A stretch of DNA of 58,917 nucleotides from Solirubrobacterales bacterium (GTDB taxonomy: Bacteria > Actinomycetota > Thermoleophilia > Solirubrobacterales > Solirubrobacteraceae), in contig DAHUYQ010000043.1 in the NCBI GenBank assembly GCA_027315115.1, forward strand, positions 1-58,917, written 5' to 3'. Below are positions 45,563-58,917 of the stretch, piece after piece. The notes beneath the pieces are model-generated. The model ran no database searches. It saw only the letters and a list, made by a program, of their open reading frames with translations, and was not told the DNA's origin. The stretch's first letter is position 1. Every line of letters begins with the position of its first letter. Position numbers and translations under genes: made by a program.

Positions 45563-45634
45563 GCCGGTCCGAAGCCGAGAGAAAGGGCGGATTCCCTCTG
45601 TCCGGGAGTCCGCCCCTAGCCGTGTCGGACCGGC
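45563..45634 (-). promoter_or_regulatory. Nested stem structure in the rpsJ leader
   Basis: Outer arms GCCGGTCCGA (45563-45572) and TCGGACCGGC (45625-45634) are perfect complements. They enclose GGGCGGATTCCC (45585-45596) and GGGAGTCCGCCC (45604-45615), which pair with one mismatch. Both lie about 100 bases before the rpsJ start. This could be an autoregulatory leader (L4 or another r-protein) or an attenuator; no clear promoter was found just upstream. Confidence 0.55.
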
Positions 45635-45684
45635 GGCTGCCTATTCGTCGTATCTGCCTGCTGGACCGGGAATCAGCTTCCCGG

Positions 45685-45724
45685 CAAAAAAGAGGGGCGT
45701 CTGTGAAAGATCGACAGACGCCCC
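45685..45724 (-). terminator. Rho-independent terminator after tuf
   Basis: On the minus strand GGGGCGTCTGT and ACAGACGCCCC form an 11-bp stem, followed by TCTTTTTTG. It starts eight bases past the tuf stop. It ends tuf transcription and separates it from the S10 operon. Confidence 0.95.
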
Positions 45725-45731
45725 GCCTGTG

Positions 45732-46916
<1,185 letters not shown>

Positions 46917-47035
46917 TTTGAATTCGCTCCTGTATTAGCTTGGACGCCCGCCCCCGTCGGGACGAACCGGAAAATCTATCTGACTTCGGTCTTCTTTGCT
47001 TGCTGACTGGCTCTTGACTGCAACGAACCCGGACC

Positions 47036-47138
47036 CTGAGATGGCCGTGAGTCGAGCGAGACAAGGACGCAGGGAGCGTGGCGTACGGACGTACGCGAGC
47101 GACCGAGGACGCAGTATCGCGAAGTGCTCACGGTCATC

Positions 47139-47142
<4 letters not shown>
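47036..47142. repeat. Palindromic intergenic element, copy B
   Basis: A 107-bp imperfect palindrome nearly identical to copy A, in the same strand order. The ends CTGAGATGGCCGTGAG and its partner pair, and the centre GCGTACG-GA-CGTACGC (47081-47096) replaces the GCGTGC stem of copy A while keeping pairing. It starts inside the fusA stop codon, exactly as copy A does for rplW. Confidence 0.85.
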
Positions 47143-49241
<2,099 letters not shown>

Positions 49242-49281
49242 CGCTTTTGCTCTTCAGGTCTGGTGTTGGGTGGTGGCGGGC

Positions 49282-49305
49282 AAAAAAATGGGGCCCCTCG
49301 GGCCC
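49282..49305 (-). terminator. Terminator-like hairpin in the fusA leader
   Basis: GGGCCC-GAG-GGGCCC is followed by CA and seven T on the minus strand. It ends only 40 bases before the fusA ATG. Because the promoter lies further upstream, it may be an attenuator, or it may stop read-through from the MarR gene. Confidence 0.75.
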
Positions 49306-49342
49306 ACGCGCGCTGCTGGTCGTTGTGGACCGGTGTGCGTCG

Positions 49343-49363
49343 CTATGTGCTCAGGGTCTCCAT
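49343..49363 (-). CDS. Possible mini-ORF in the fusA leader (METLST)
   Basis: ATG GAG ACC CTG AGC ACA TAG lies between the promoter and the terminator-like hairpin, with an AGGAGAG site 11 bases upstream. Six codons only. It may be a chance frame; translation would matter only if it controls the hairpin. Confidence 0.25.
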   Translation of the reverse strand: METLST

Positions 49364-49426
49364 CTGATCTTGCGCTCTCCTGCCGGCGCCGCGCACGTGG
49401 GCGCGTCTGGCCGCGGACTTCCGGCG

Positions 49427-49454
49427 ACTATAGCAGAGGCCGGTCCGCAGTCAA
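49427..49454 (-). promoter_or_regulatory. Strong sigma70-type promoter for fusA
   Basis: On the minus strand TTGACT (49454-49449), a 16-base spacer and TATAGT (49432-49427), preceded by TGC as in an extended -10. The expected start is near 49420, giving a leader of about 180 bases before fusA. It lies just past the end of the MarR gene. Confidence 0.8.
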
Positions 49455-49465
49455 AAGCGCTCCGC

Positions 49466-49978
49466 TCAGCGGGGATGCGCGCTCTGCGAGTCGCATCCAG
49501 GCTCCTGCGCGAAGACGCGCTGCAATGCTCGCAGCACCTCGGCCGCGGTGGTCAGGTCGCCGTCGGGGATCCCCTCCAGAGCATCACGCCAGCGCTCTTC
49601 CCAGGCTTCGCGCTTTGCTTCGACGAGCGCGCGCCCCTCCGGGGTCAGACGGCAGACCACGACCCGTTTGTCGCTGGGGGAGCGCGCGCGCTCGACGTGA
49701 CCGGCCCGCGCCAGGTGGTCGAGCATCTCGGTCACGGCGCCGGGACTGATCCGCGCCGCGGCGGCAAGCTCGCCGACCGGCAGATCCCCGCGCGTGAAGA
49801 GCTCGCTGAGCAGCCCGAGCTGCGCGTAGCTGAGCTCCGCGCCACCAAGATGGGTGTCGCGCCCGCGCAGCCGGATCACCTCGCGAATCGTTTCCCGGAA
49901 CGTCTCGGCAAGCGCGCCGGCCGCGGGACTCAGCCGCGAGCCCTGCTCCTCCTGGACGCTACGCACCGTGCGCGACAT
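49466..49978 (-). CDS. MarR-family regulator
   Basis: 170 residues. Winged HTH: LSYAQLGLLSELFTRGDLPV, ELAAAARISPGAVTEMLDHL, ARAGHVERARSPSDKRVVVC (wing), RLTPEGRALVEAKRE. It lies 13 bases downstream of the MFS pump gene and is probably its repressor, responding to a pump substrate. Confidence 0.93.
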   Translation of the reverse strand: MSRTVRSVQEEQGSRLSPAAGALAETFRETIREVIRLRGRDTHLGGAELSYAQLGLLSELFTRGDLPVGELAAAARISPGAVTEMLDHLARAGHVERARSPSDKRVVVCRLTPEGRALVEAKREAWEERWRDALEGIPDGDLTTAAEVLRALQRVFAQEPGCDSQSAHPR

Positions 49979-49991
49979 GGGCGCGGTGATT

Positions 49992-51539
49992 CTACGCGCC
50001 GATCGGCTCCACGCCGGCGTCCAGGGCGCTCTCGGCGCCCCGCTTGGCGCCGGGGGACTCAGCCCGCAGCAGGAACAGGCAGGGCACCAGGGAGAGCACG
50101 GCGATGCCCAGTGCCCACCAGTAGGAGGTCTGGAAGGCGTGCGCGAGCTGCTCGCCGAGCGTCGCGTGCAGCGTGGCGGCCTGCGCCGCCGAGTTGGCGT
50201 GACCGAGCGCGTGGCCGGTCGCGACGGCGGCGGCGCCGGCGCGCTGCAGCACCACCGCGAGGATCGCGGTGCCGATCGCGCCGCCGACCCGTTGCAGCAC
50301 GTTCATCTGCGGCGTGGCGTCGGAGATCTGGTCGCGTCGCAGCGAGGCATAGGCGACGGTCATCGCCGGCATGAAGGAGAGGCCGATGCTGCTCCCGCGC
50401 ACGAGCAGGATCAGCGAGATCAGCAGGATCGAGCTGTGTACACCCACGAACGCGAGCGGCAGCGTCGTCAGGCACAGGACCGAGACTCCGAGCAGGGCGA
50501 CGCGGCCGCCGCCGAAGCGCTCGGCGGCGCGCGCCGCCAGCGGCATCGCGATCAGCGCGCCGATCCCCTGCGGGCCGTTGAGCAGACCGGTGAGGATCAC
50601 GCTCTGCCCGCGCACCTGCTGGTAGTAGAGGGGCACGAGGATCATCGCGCCGAAGAGCGCGGCGGAGAGCCCGAAGGTCGTCAACGACGCGGCGCCGAAG
50701 ACGCGGCTGCGGTAGAGCTTCAGGTCGAGCAGCGGCCGCTGCACGCGCGGGGCGTGCAGGCCGAATAGCAGGACCAGAGCCAGGCCCACGATCACCGGCC
50801 CGATCACGCCCGCCGAGCCGATGCCGCCGCCGGTGCCCAGTTCGCTGAGGCCGTAGACGACGCCCACGCACCCGCCCGAAAGCAGGGCCAGGCCGACCAC
50901 GTCCAGGCGCCCCGCCTCGCCGGACTCGGTCTTGGGGATCATCCGCCAGCCCAGCGCGAAAGCCAGGAAGCCGACCGGCACGTTGACGAAGAAGATCCAG
51001 GACCAGTGCAGGTTCTGCAGAATCAACCCGCCGATCACCGGGCCGAGGATCGGCGCGAGCATCGCTGGCATCGAGATCACGCCCATCACCCTGCCCATCC
51101 GCTGCGGGCCGGCCACGTGAGCCATGATCATCTGCCCGACGGGCATGATCATGCCGCCGCCGACGCCCTGCAGCACGCGGAAGAGGACCAGCGTGCCGAG
51201 GCTGTGAGCGAAGCCGCAGGCGGCAGATCCGCCGGTGAAGAGCACCAGCGAGATCAGGTAGACGCGCTTGGCGCCGAAGCGACGGGCCGCCCAGCCGGTC
51301 ACCGGGATCACCGCCCCCAGCGAGAGCAGATAGCCGGTCACCACCCACTGCACCTGGGAGATCGGGCTGGCGAGATCCTTGGAGAGCGTGTCCAGCGCGA
51401 CGTTGACGATCGTCGTGTCGAGGATCGACATGACCATCCCGAGGATCACCACGCCGGCGATCACCCATACGTGACGCTCGATCCGATCGGTCGCGGCGGG
51501 CCCGCGGTCAGCGAGCGAGGTGTCAACGACAGAAGACAT
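49992..51539 (-). CDS. MFS drug efflux transporter (DHA2/EmrB-QacA type)
   Basis: 515 residues with about 14 hydrophobic segments. Motifs: MSILDTTIVNVALDTLSKDL (motif D1), QWVVTGYLLSLGAVIPVTGW, LGPVIGGLILQNLHWSWIFF (motif C) and NVPVGFLAFALGWRMIP. It exports drugs or other toxic compounds using the proton gradient. Paired with the MarR gene, it interrupts the str operon order. Confidence 0.93.
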   Translation of the reverse strand: MSSVVDTSLADRGPAATDRIERHVWVIAGVVILGMVMSILDTTIVNVALDTLSKDLASPISQVQWVVTGYLLSLGAVIPVTGWAARRFGAKRVYLISLVLFTGGSAACGFAHSLGTLVLFRVLQGVGGGMIMPVGQMIMAHVAGPQRMGRVMGVISMPAMLAPILGPVIGGLILQNLHWSWIFFVNVPVGFLAFALGWRMIPKTESGEAGRLDVVGLALLSGGCVGVVYGLSELGTGGGIGSAGVIGPVIVGLALVLLFGLHAPRVQRPLLDLKLYRSRVFGAASLTTFGLSAALFGAMILVPLYYQQVRGQSVILTGLLNGPQGIGALIAMPLAARAAERFGGGRVALLGVSVLCLTTLPLAFVGVHSSILLISLILLVRGSSIGLSFMPAMTVAYASLRRDQISDATPQMNVLQRVGGAIGTAILAVVLQRAGAAAVATGHALGHANSAAQAATLHATLGEQLAHAFQTSYWWALGIAVLSLVPCLFLLRAESPGAKRGAESALDAGVEPIGA

Positions 51540-51562
51540 TCGGTCCCGAAAGATTAGGTGCC

Positions 51563-51577
51563 GAACTGTTTCTGTTC
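51563..51577 (-). promoter_or_regulatory. Possible MarR operator upstream of the MFS gene
   Basis: GAACTG-TTT-CTGTTC is an imperfect dyad 24 bases upstream of the transporter start. The position suits a repressor site for the adjacent MarR protein. Weak evidence. Confidence 0.3.
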
Positions 51578-51667
51578 AAGTGTGCATCGGTCACACAGCG
51601 GGCAGGGCAGCACGCGGCTGCATGAGGTACGCCCGGCCGAACATGCGCGGGTGGGTGGGGTCCGGTC

Positions 51668-51698
51668 ACCGGCGCATGCGCCGGTCGGTCTGAAGACC
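51668..51698 (-). terminator. Palindromes after rpsG, possible terminator
   Basis: A perfect 18-bp palindrome (ACCGGCGCATGCGCCGGT, 51668-51685) and a smaller GGTCT-GA-AGACC hairpin (51687-51698) lie at the end of rpsG. No T-run follows, so termination would be weak or Rho-assisted; it could also be a protein site. Confidence 0.4.
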
Positions 51699-52168
51699 TA
51701 CCAGCGGTAGTGCGCGAAGGCCTTGTTGGCCTGCGCCATGCGGTAGATGTCGTCCTTGCGCTTGTAGGCGCTGCCCTGCTGCGAGGAGGCGTCCATCAGC
51801 TCGTTGGCGAGCCGCTGGGCCATCGTCTTCTCGCGACGCTGGCGCGCGTACTGGACCAGCCAGCGGACCGCCAGCGTGCGGGCGCGGCGGGTCGGAACCT
51901 CGACGGGCACCTGGTAGGTGGCGCCGCCGACGCGGCGGGAGCGGACCTCGAGGGTGGGGGTCAAAGCCTTGATCGCCGTCTCCAGCATCTCCAGCGGCTC
52001 CTTGTCGCCGCGCTCGCCGAGCAGGGCCAGCGCGTCGTAGACGATCCGCTCGGCGATCGACTTCTCGCCGTCGAGCATCACCTTGTTGATGATCTGCTGG
52101 ACCAGCTTGGAGTGGTAGACGGGGTCCGGCTCGAGCGTGCGGACCTGGGCGGCTGCGCGACGTGGCAT
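51698..52168 (-). CDS. rpsG: 30S ribosomal protein S7
   Basis: 156 residues: [60 protein letters not shown], then [20 protein letters not shown]. It is a primary assembly protein of the 30S head. Two bases separate it from rpsL. Confidence 0.98.
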   Translation of the reverse strand: MPRRAAAQVRTLEPDPVYHSKLVQQIINKVMLDGEKSIAERIVYDALALLGERGDKEPLEMLETAIKALTPTLEVRSRRVGGATYQVPVEVPTRRARTLAVRWLVQYARQRREKTMAQRLANELMDASSQQGSAYKRKDDIYRMAQANKAFAHYRW

Positions 52169-52170
52169 GG

Positions 52171-52566
52171 CTACTTCTTCTTCACGCCGTACTGCGAGCG
52201 CGCCTTCTTGCGGTCGCTGACGCCGGCGGCGTCAAGCGCCCCGCGCACGACCTTGTAGCGGACGCCCGGCAGGTCCTTGACGCGGCCGCCGCGCACGAGC
52301 ACAACCGAGTGCTCCTGCAGGTTGTGGCCCTCGCCGGGGATGTAGGCGGTGACTTCCGCCGAGCCGGAGATGCGCACGCGCGCGACCTTTCGGAGGGCGG
52401 AGTTCGGCTTCTTCGGGGTGGTCGTGTAGACGCGAGTGCAGACGCCGCGACGCTGAGGAGCGGCGACCTTCTTCTTGCGTCCCTTCCCGGACTTGAGGCC
52501 GGGAGTCGAAACCTTTTTCTTGGGGGCGACGCGCCCCTTGCGCACTAGCTGGCTGGTAGTCGGCAT
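52171..52566 (-). CDS. rpsL: 30S ribosomal protein S12
   Basis: 131 residues from ATG 52566 ([20 protein letters not shown]). The decoding-site loop [18 protein letters not shown] is of the usual streptomycin-sensitive type. There is a short extra basic insert ([10 protein letters not shown]) before [31 protein letters not shown] and [12 protein letters not shown] follow. Promoter not identified; the DMT transporter gene ends 71 bases upstream. Confidence 0.97.
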   Translation of the reverse strand: MPTTSQLVRKGRVAPKKKVSTPGLKSGKGRKKKVAAPQRRGVCTRVYTTTPKKPNSALRKVARVRISGSAEVTAYIPGEGHNLQEHSVVLVRGGRVKDLPGVRYKVVRGALDAAGVSDRKKARSQYGVKKK

Positions 52567-52637
52567 ATCGGGTTGGAGATGGTAGCAGTGAGAGGTCGGC
52601 CTCGCAGGCGCGACCCACGAATGGATGTGGACGGGCC

Positions 52638-53519
52638 TTACGCGGAGGCCGCCGAGACGCGCGCCGAGCGGACCGGCGCGGGCATCAGCGCGGAGGCGAC
52701 TATGACCAGCACGAAGGCCAGCCCCTGCATCACGATCCCGGCCGCGCTGCCGGGCATCGGGTCGCCGAAGACGATGATCCCGGAGGCGATGCCGGCGATG
52801 TTCGCGGCGGTCCCAGTGACAGCGATCACGGGCACGGCCTCCCCATCCTGCAGGCCGCGCGCGGACGCGTAGAAGGCCAGCACCGAGGCGGCGATCGCGA
52901 CCGCGAGCCACGGGCTGCTCAGCAGCGCCGGCGCGCCGTGGGCGCCCATGATCCCGGTCAGGGCCTTGATCGCGGTGTCAGAGACGCCGAAGAGGACGCC
53001 TGCCGCCGCGCCCAGCATCACGCCGTGGTGCTCGACGCGGCCGCCCACGCGCGGTCCCATGATCAGCAGGCCGCCGAGGCCGAACAGGCCCGCCTCGAAG
53101 CCGATCATCGCCGGGGAGGAGAAGCGAGAGTGGGAGCCGTGCATCGCCGGCAGCGTCGCGCCGAGGGTGACCAGCGCAGCCGCGGTCAGGCAGAGCCCGA
53201 CCCACTGGCGCCCGCCGACCTTGAAGCCGAAGAGCCTGTCGGCCATCACCGCGATCAGCACGACGCCGGCGGCCAGAGCGACCTGCACGACCGACATCGG
53301 CGCGAGCGCGAGCGCCGCCACGTGCAGGCCCCAGCTCGCGGCCGCCACGATCATGCCGAGCGTGAACCACTTGGAGGCGAAGAGCTGCCTGGCCGAGCGC
53401 AGCGGGTGGGCGGGGCTGACCCGCTGCACTGCGTTGGCGCCCCTGTACTTCAGGAAGAAGGCCAGGTTGGCGACCACCGCGCAGGCGAGGGCGAGCAGGA
53501 TTCCGGGTGCGAGTGCCAA
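52638..53519 (-). CDS. DMT-superfamily (EamA-like) transporter
   Basis: 293 residues with eight to ten hydrophobic segments in two halves, for example [60 protein letters not shown], and [20 protein letters not shown]. The Ala/Gly-rich pattern and the duplicated five-helix layout fit DMT proteins. The substrate is unknown. Confidence 0.8.
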   Translation of the reverse strand: MALAPGILLALACAVVANLAFFLKYRGANAVQRVSPAHPLRSARQLFASKWFTLGMIVAAASWGLHVAALALAPMSVVQVALAAGVVLIAVMADRLFGFKVGGRQWVGLCLTAAALVTLGATLPAMHGSHSRFSSPAMIGFEAGLFGLGGLLIMGPRVGGRVEHHGVMLGAAAGVLFGVSDTAIKALTGIMGAHGAPALLSSPWLAVAIAASVLAFYASARGLQDGEAVPVIAVTGTAANIAGIASGIIVFGDPMPGSAAGIVMQGLAFVLVIVASALMPAPVRSARVSAASA

Positions 53520-53679
53520 TGTCTGTCTTTGGTTTGGACCGTGGGTGGGTGGCCGGTGCGCTGGGCGCTTCCGCGAGCTCTGGTGCGCCCCCCTGAGGCC
53601 GCTAGTCTGCGGCCCTGCCTACATCGGCTCGCGGCTGCGGTTGCTTGACCGGCCTGTCGCGAAGTGGGCACCTTAGCGG

Positions 53680-54222
53680 GTGATGCATGTGCGGGAGCTA
53701 AAGAAACCGGGTGGGTTGCGTGAGGCCGAGCAGGCGCGGCGGTCGCCCCTGCTGCTGCTCGACATCGACGGGGTGATCTCGCTGTTCGGCTTCCCGGCGC
53801 AGCATCCTCCCGCTGGGAGATTCCATGCGATCGAAGGTCTCCCCCACTTCATCTCCGGCGCGGCGGCGCCGCTGATCGCCCGCTTGGCCGGCGCTTTCGA
53901 TCTGGCATGGGCCAGCGGCTGGGAGGACCGCGCCAACGATCACCTGCCGCATCTGCTGGGGCTGCCGGGGCCGCTGCCGTTCCTGCGCTTCACGCGCGGC
54001 AGCGGCGCAGGATCCTCGATGCGCGCCCACTGGAAGCTCGCGGCCGTCGATGCCTATGCGGGCGATCGCGCGCTGGCGTGGGTGGACGACGCCTTCGACC
54101 GGTCCTGTGAGCAGTGGGCGAGCGACCGCGCCGCTCCGACGCTGCTGGTCGCGACCGAGCCGGCGGTCGGGCTGACCGAGGCGCACGCCGAGCGGCTGCT
54201 GGCATGGGCAGGCGGCGATTAG
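53680..54222 (+). CDS. HAD-like hydrolase domain protein
   Basis: 180 residues, the only plus-strand gene in this cluster. The N-terminal LLLLDIDGVISLFGF is the DxD motif of HAD hydrolases. ASGWEDRANDHLPHLLGLPG and LAWVDDAFDRSC resemble the HAD group (the so-called Swiss Army Knife RNA-repair type) with WxxxAN. The substrate is unknown. It converges on the amidase gene; the two stops overlap. Confidence 0.82.
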   Translation: MMHVRELKKPGGLREAEQARRSPLLLLDIDGVISLFGFPAQHPPAGRFHAIEGLPHFISGAAAPLIARLAGAFDLAWASGWEDRANDHLPHLLGLPGPLPFLRFTRGSGAGSSMRAHWKLAAVDAYAGDRALAWVDDAFDRSCEQWASDRAAPTLLVATEPAVGLTEAHAERLLAWAGGD

Positions 54223-55766
54223 GCGCCGCCCGTCGCTTCTTCCGCCGAGGCGACGCTCACGTCTCCCTGTGTTTCCAGTGGCGCGGAGACGGTGGCGGGA
54301 ACGCCGGCGCCGCCGAGGCAGAGCGCCCGCAGCGCCGTGATCGGCTCCGGCGCCGGGTGGCGGTGCTTGCCGCGTCCGATGTGCCGTGGCCGCAGTACCT
54401 GGGGATGCGTGACGCTCGCCGGCAGCGTCCAGTCGCCTTCGGCGTCGGTGACCACGCTTGCCAGCGTGCGCTCCAGCACCGCCTGGCCGCGCTCGGAGAC
54501 GGTGCGCCGCTGCACCTGCACCGGCGCCCCGACGATCGGGCTACCGTCGAGCTGGAGGACCCGGCCGGCCAGCAGGCTCGGCGAGGCCAGCTCGATCGTG
54601 GCCCTGGCCGGCGTGCCGGCAAGTGCCGCCGCGCCGTGCCTGATCGCCGCCAGCTCGCCGTAGAGCACGTTGCCGGGGCAGGCGGTGGCATCGGCGTCGC
54701 GATGACCCGCGATGCGTGGAAGGTTGACGAGCGCGTTGGCGGGGAAGCGGCTGTAGACGGCGCCCGCCGGGTCGACGCGCACCTCCACGTGCCCCTGTGC
54801 CGGCACGCCATGCAGCGAGAGCTTCCAGGCGAGCAGCCGTTGCAGAGCCTGCTCGGCGGCCTTGGAGATCGGTGTTTCCTGGAAGTCGCCGAGCACCGCC
54901 ACACCGGTCGAGAGCGCGTTGTAGCCGCCGGCCTGCGCGCCGACCACGGGCTCGTCGATGCCGCCTGCGCGAGCCTCGAAGATCCGACCGAAGAGGTCGA
55001 TCACGAAGTTGTAGCCGATGTCGTTCCAGCCCCGCACGAAGCGGTGGAATGCGTAGATCGCGCGCAGCATCGCCGGCACCTCCGCCGCCGAATAGCCGTT
55101 GGGGCTCTCGGTGTGGTGGACGATGCCGAGCTGCACGTTCCCGTATTCGGGCGCCACGCGCGGGGGCGAGTCGCCGCCGGCCCAGGCCCGGCGGGCGATG
55201 ATCGGCGGCTGGCCAGGCCCGGCGTCGAGCACCGGGGAGGCGAGCGGCGACGCGGCGACCGCCGCCGCGACGCGGCCACGCCTCGGCGCGGCGGCGTCGA
55301 CCAGGTGCAGCGCGAGCCCCTCGACGGGCTGGGCGAGCCGCAGTTGCAGGACTTCGGAGGCTCCGACCCATACCGGCTCGCCGACCAGATCGCCCGCGCG
55401 CTGGGCGGCCGCCTCGGCGCCGCTTGGCTGGTGGCCGTTGGCGGCGGCCTGCGCCCAGTGGCCCCAGCGACCGTCGGCGCGCATGGTGCGGATTTCGATC
55501 CGCGCCGCCGCCGGGGCGTTCCAGGCCAGCCCCGCCAGGTCGAAGCGAGCGGGCGCCTGGACGGTCCTCACGCCGGCGCGCGGCGACCCGAGGCCGACGG
55601 TGAACAGCCGCGGCGGCGCCTGGCCGGCGACCTTGCCGGCTCCGAGCGTGGGGATCTGGCCGCGCAGCGCCGCCGCCAGCGAGCCTCGGGGGTCCGCGGC
55701 GCTTGCAGCAGCGGCGCCGGCCGTCAGAGCCAGCAGCGATCGACGTGTCAGGTCGTTACCTGCCAT
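54219..55766 (-). CDS. N-acetylmuramoyl-L-alanine amidase-like protein, Tat-exported
   Basis: 515 residues from ATG 55766. Twin-arginine signal: LTRRSLLALTAGAAAASA. The amidase_2/PGRP domain follows: RRAWAGGDSPP, LGIVHHTESPNGYSA (Zn His), YNFVIDLFGRIFEARAGGID, VGAQAGGYNALSTGVAVLGD, and AGHRDADATACPGNVLYGEL (Zn His). It probably cleaves peptidoglycan outside the cell. The C-terminal 130 residues look like a beta-sandwich domain. Confidence 0.9.
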   Translation of the reverse strand: MAGNDLTRRSLLALTAGAAAASAADPRGSLAAALRGQIPTLGAGKVAGQAPPRLFTVGLGSPRAGVRTVQAPARFDLAGLAWNAPAAARIEIRTMRADGRWGHWAQAAANGHQPSGAEAAAQRAGDLVGEPVWVGASEVLQLRLAQPVEGLALHLVDAAAPRRGRVAAAVAASPLASPVLDAGPGQPPIIARRAWAGGDSPPRVAPEYGNVQLGIVHHTESPNGYSAAEVPAMLRAIYAFHRFVRGWNDIGYNFVIDLFGRIFEARAGGIDEPVVGAQAGGYNALSTGVAVLGDFQETPISKAAEQALQRLLAWKLSLHGVPAQGHVEVRVDPAGAVYSRFPANALVNLPRIAGHRDADATACPGNVLYGELAAIRHGAAALAGTPARATIELASPSLLAGRVLQLDGSPIVGAPVQVQRRTVSERGQAVLERTLASVVTDAEGDWTLPASVTHPQVLRPRHIGRGKHRHPAPEPITALRALCLGGAGVPATVSAPLETQGDVSVASAEEATGGA

Positions 55767-55834
55767 GCGCCTGCCAGAAGGGTTAGCAGGCTTCTCGCGG
55801 GGGCGCGCGGGTTCTGCGCGCCCCTCGCGAAAGG

Positions 55835-58917
<3,083 letters not shown>

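Overview
The window is GC-rich throughout, with GTG starts, many 1-4 base gene overlaps and a zinc-type S14. Gene order and the style of the flanking genes fit an actinobacterium, most likely Thermoleophilia (Solirubrobacterales-like). The lineage is inferred from gene content and was not checked against a database.

Region 1 (about 1-16,050) is an accessory island rich in scars. It holds the tail of an ISL3-type transposase, a LysR fragment, a complete IS630-type insertion sequence, and a dense run of toxin-antitoxin (TA) or abortive-infection modules. These are an Xre remnant, an intact AbiEi/AbiEii pair, a second AbiE pair with a truncated toxin, a PIN toxin with a small partner, an AbrB-type antitoxin with a Doc-type toxin, and an HTH antitoxin with a decayed toxin. 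There is also a truncated DNA methyltransferase, an isochorismatase-family protein, a pRiA4b ORF-3 family protein, a DUF5677-like protein and an HNH-like protein. Several modules have inverted repeats just upstream that look like operators. The island ends next to tRNA-Pro(CGG).

Region 2 (about 16,100-28,000) is mostly housekeeping: tRNA-Pro, a NIF3-family protein, a small HTH protein with a good promoter, acyl-CoA synthetase, a membrane protein, a HisC-like aminotransferase, a patatin-like phospholipase, a DacB-type carboxypeptidase, ligA and surE. It also holds a frameshifted RelA/SpoT-domain gene overlapping a small partner gene, which could be a toxSAS-like pair.

Region 3 (about 28,000-58,917, nearly all on the minus strand) is the ribosomal super-cluster. 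In transcription order: rpoC (partial), a Tat-exported amidase, a DMT transporter, rpsL, rpsG, an MFS pump with a MarR regulator, fusA, tuf, then the S10-spc-alpha genes from rpsJ to rplQ, and truA. The MFS/MarR pair splits the usual rpsL-rpsG-fusA-tuf order. infA is missing from its usual place between map and rpmJ. S17, L22, S3, S5 and L4 carry unusual low-complexity tails or extensions.

The most notable non-coding signals are (i) a roughly 106-bp palindromic element present twice, each copy starting exactly at a stop codon (rplW and fusA) and with a compensatory change in its central stem; (ii) a strong promoter for fusA followed by a long leader with a mini-ORF and a terminator-like hairpin just before the start codon; and (iii) a nested stem structure in the rpsJ leader.
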